From: Lachnospiraceae bacterium
GTDB lineage: Bacteria; Bacillota; Clostridia; Lachnospirales; Lachnospiraceae
Length of the DNA stretch: 64,000 nucleotides
NCBI GenBank assembly: GCA_017469945.1
Contig: JAFUFI010000023.1
Location: 45,251-109,250 of the forward strand
Direction: 5' to 3'
Part shown: in pieces, positions 62,638-64,000 of the stretch
Position numbering within the stretch: position 1 is the first letter of the stretch
Layout of the letters: each line of letters starts with the position of its first letter
Notes under the pieces: generated by a model
What the model was told of the DNA's origin: nothing
The model's database searches: none
The model's input: only the letters and a program-made list of their open reading frames with translations
Translations under genes and position numbers: made by a program

Positions 62638-63588
62638 TTGTTTGTCCTGACACATACGCAGATCATTGTTGGTATGATTCAAAAGCTATCGGCAAGTGCA
62701 GTGAATACGGTCAATCTCTATGAGCCGCTTGGAGAACCTATGGAAGGCTTAAAGGACAATGGACAGTATGTCATTACAGAGGTCAAGTATTCTGAAAACT
62801 ATCCGAGCAGCTACCTTGATATCACCTATCCGAATAAGGATAGGGATGCATCAAATCCGACGCTTATATACTTTCATGGCGGAGGTTTTTTCGGAGGGAG
62901 TAAAAGCGTTGGAGATCCGCTTGCGGAGAGTGACGCTACGGCGCTGCTTAATGATATTTGCGCAGAAGGATTTAATCTTGTAAATATTGATTATGTACTG
63001 GTACCCGAATATCATTTTCCTGATCCCTTAATTCAGGCAAATGAAGCATTTCGATTTTTGATGGATCATTCGGAGGAATATCATCTGGATATGGATCGTG
63101 TGGTGATAATGGGTTCATCTGCCGGTGCAATCATGACAAGTCAGTTGGGAAGTGTTATCACTAATCCGGATTATGCCGATATTTTAGGAATCAGCTCGGT
63201 ATTGAAGCCAGAGCAGATCATGGCGGTTGTGCTTGATGATGCGCCTCTTGCATATGACAAGTTTTCTTTAGGGACGAAGATACTTGTCGGAAACTATGTG
63301 AAGGGTTCTTTTTTTCTGAGCCGGGAGGAGATACGCAGATATAACAACATTCTATGGGTTGATTCCAATTATCCGCCTAATGTTCTTTTGGGGAGTGAAT
63401 ATTATGTGGATATGCGCGATATGGATGAAGCCCTGACAGCGGTAGGAGTAGTACATGAATTGATCGATCCTCTTGCAGAAAGAAATATGGAGATGCAGCA
63501 TTGCTTTGTTGCTTCGGAACGAGTAAACGATGTTGCGAGGGATGCATTTGATAGGATGATAGCGTTCATTAAAAGTCAGAAGAATTGA
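62638..63588 (+). CDS. Alpha/beta hydrolase (HSL-like esterase)
   Basis: A 316-residue esterase of the hormone-sensitive-lipase-like branch. HGGGFFGGS is the oxyanion motif; GSSAGA holds the nucleophile Ser; the Asp and His are in the C-terminal part (LIDPLAERN and MQHCF region). The N-terminal 30 residues are moderately hydrophobic. Start is TTG 62638 with AGGAGG. It likely forms an operon with the preceding membrane protein (14 bases). Confidence 0.85.
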   Translation: MFVLTHTQIIVGMIQKLSASAVNTVNLYEPLGEPMEGLKDNGQYVITEVKYSENYPSSYLDITYPNKDRDASNPTLIYFHGGGFFGGSKSVGDPLAESDATALLNDICAEGFNLVNIDYVLVPEYHFPDPLIQANEAFRFLMDHSEEYHLDMDRVVIMGSSAGAIMTSQLGSVITNPDYADILGISSVLKPEQIMAVVLDDAPLAYDKFSLGTKILVGNYVKGSFFLSREEIRRYNNILWVDSNYPPNVLLGSEYYVDMRDMDEALTAVGVVHELIDPLAERNMEMQHCFVASERVNDVARDAFDRMIAFIKSQKN

Positions 63589-63797
63589 TTAAAAAAAAGG
63601 TCAAAATCATTCTGCTCTTTGACAGACTGGGGAGGGTTTGTTATTTTTCAACAATGCAACAAATACACAAACTTGTTGAAAATGTCTTTTGAAAATCCAA
63701 ACAAAAAAGTAGTAAGATATTATTAAACGAGTAGCAGAATCTGCGTAAGACCAGTTCTGTTGGAGATTACTTAAAATAAGAAAAGGAAACTTAAAGT

Positions 63798-63847
63798 GGC
63801 GTGTGGCTTTTGGCGTAAATCCGGCTGATGGCAACACGCCTCTTTTT
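63798..63847 (+). promoter_or_regulatory. Leader hairpin with T-run before the MATE gene
   Basis: GGCGTGT (63798-63804) and ACACGCC (63834-63840) with a 29-base loop, then TCTTTTT. It lies 14 bases before the start, so it looks like an attenuator or a riboswitch-type terminator. I do not recognise a known class. The rest of 63589-63860 shows no gene. Confidence 0.5.
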
Positions 63848-63860
63848 GTGTGGTGAAAAA

Positions 63861-64000
63861 ATGAATGAGAATGAAAACAGATTTTTAGGAACTGAACCGG
63901 TAGGGAGTCTGATGCGTAAGTATGCTATTCCATGTATCATTTCTCTCCTGGTAGGAGCACTTTATAACATTGTGGATCAGATATTTATAGCAAATGCTAC
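63861..64000 (+). CDS. MATE-family efflux transporter, N-terminal part
   Basis: The first 46 codons of a gene cut by the window end: MNENENRFLGTEPVGS..., LMRKYAIPCIISLLV, GALYNIVDQIFIA. This is the typical N-terminus of MATE multidrug or toxin efflux pumps (cytoplasmic lead, then the first helix ending NIVDQIFI). Regulated perhaps by the hairpin upstream. Confidence 0.85.
   Translation, partial: MNENENRFLGTEPVGSLMRKYAIPCIISLLVGALYNIVDQIFIANA

Overview
The window looks like a chromosomal segment of an anaerobic, probably motile, low-to-moderate-GC Firmicute, most likely Lachnospiraceae (Butyrivibrio/Pseudobutyrivibrio/Roseburia-like). The reasons are strong GGAGG ribosome sites, many GTG/TTG starts, DUF4867 beside a FucI-like isomerase, a YesL protein, an iron-dependent alcohol dehydrogenase, an MptD-type ECF transporter, chemotaxis receptors and a c-di-GMP-I riboswitch. 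I cannot name a species from sequence alone. I see no rRNA, tRNA, CRISPR array, prophage or classical insertion sequence.

Layout. 0-2.4 kb: DUF4867 and sugar isomerase, closed by a strong terminator. 2.7-16.6 kb: one gene for a surface protein of about 4,650 residues made of MBG/YDG, Ig-like and InlB/MucBP-like modules, with a multi-helix C-terminal anchor. 16.7-17.9 kb (minus strand): a 123-residue protein with four copies of the LSQxEIDxLI peptide that FliM/FliY use to bind CheY-P, and a YesL membrane protein. 18.1-20.7 kb: a copper-type P-ATPase with a second metal-binding domain at its C-terminus, preceded by an in-frame start with its own ribosome site. 20.9-23.0 kb: a chemoreceptor broken by a one-base frameshift. 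23.2-28.8 kb: an amino-acid uptake operon in which one lipoprotein fuses a polar-amino-acid-binding domain to a MetQ-type domain, followed by a MetNI-type transporter and a second polar-amino-acid transporter. 28.8-30.8 kb (minus): a second chemoreceptor under a c-di-GMP-I riboswitch. 30.9-37.7 kb: SGNH hydrolase, rhodanese-TusA-DsrE fusion, small Ig-type surface protein, enolase and a zinc-ribbon protein, interspersed with eight copies of a palindromic GC-rich repeat, two of which supply stop codons. 37.8-40.9 kb: Fe-alcohol dehydrogenase, an Rpn-family nuclease between perfect 64-bp direct repeats, a small unknown protein and a NimA-like flavoprotein.

41-64 kb is an accessory-looking island. 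It holds an acetyltransferase with a heterodimeric fused ABC transporter, two LCM-type methyltransferases, a DUF454 protein, several related small membrane proteins, aldo/keto reductase, YbaK, AraC and two TetR regulators, two alpha/beta hydrolases, an ABC-2 exporter fused to the start of an ECF transporter operon (S, T, double ATPase), a second possible S-like protein, and the first 46 codons of a MATE transporter. Gene remnants (a 13-codon aldo/keto reductase start, an alpha/beta-hydrolase scrap, a frameshifted membrane-protein gene) show duplication and decay. A palindrome GTTAG-N6-CTAAC occurs before several of these transcription units, next to the TetR gene and also before enolase, so a shared TetR-type regulator is plausible.
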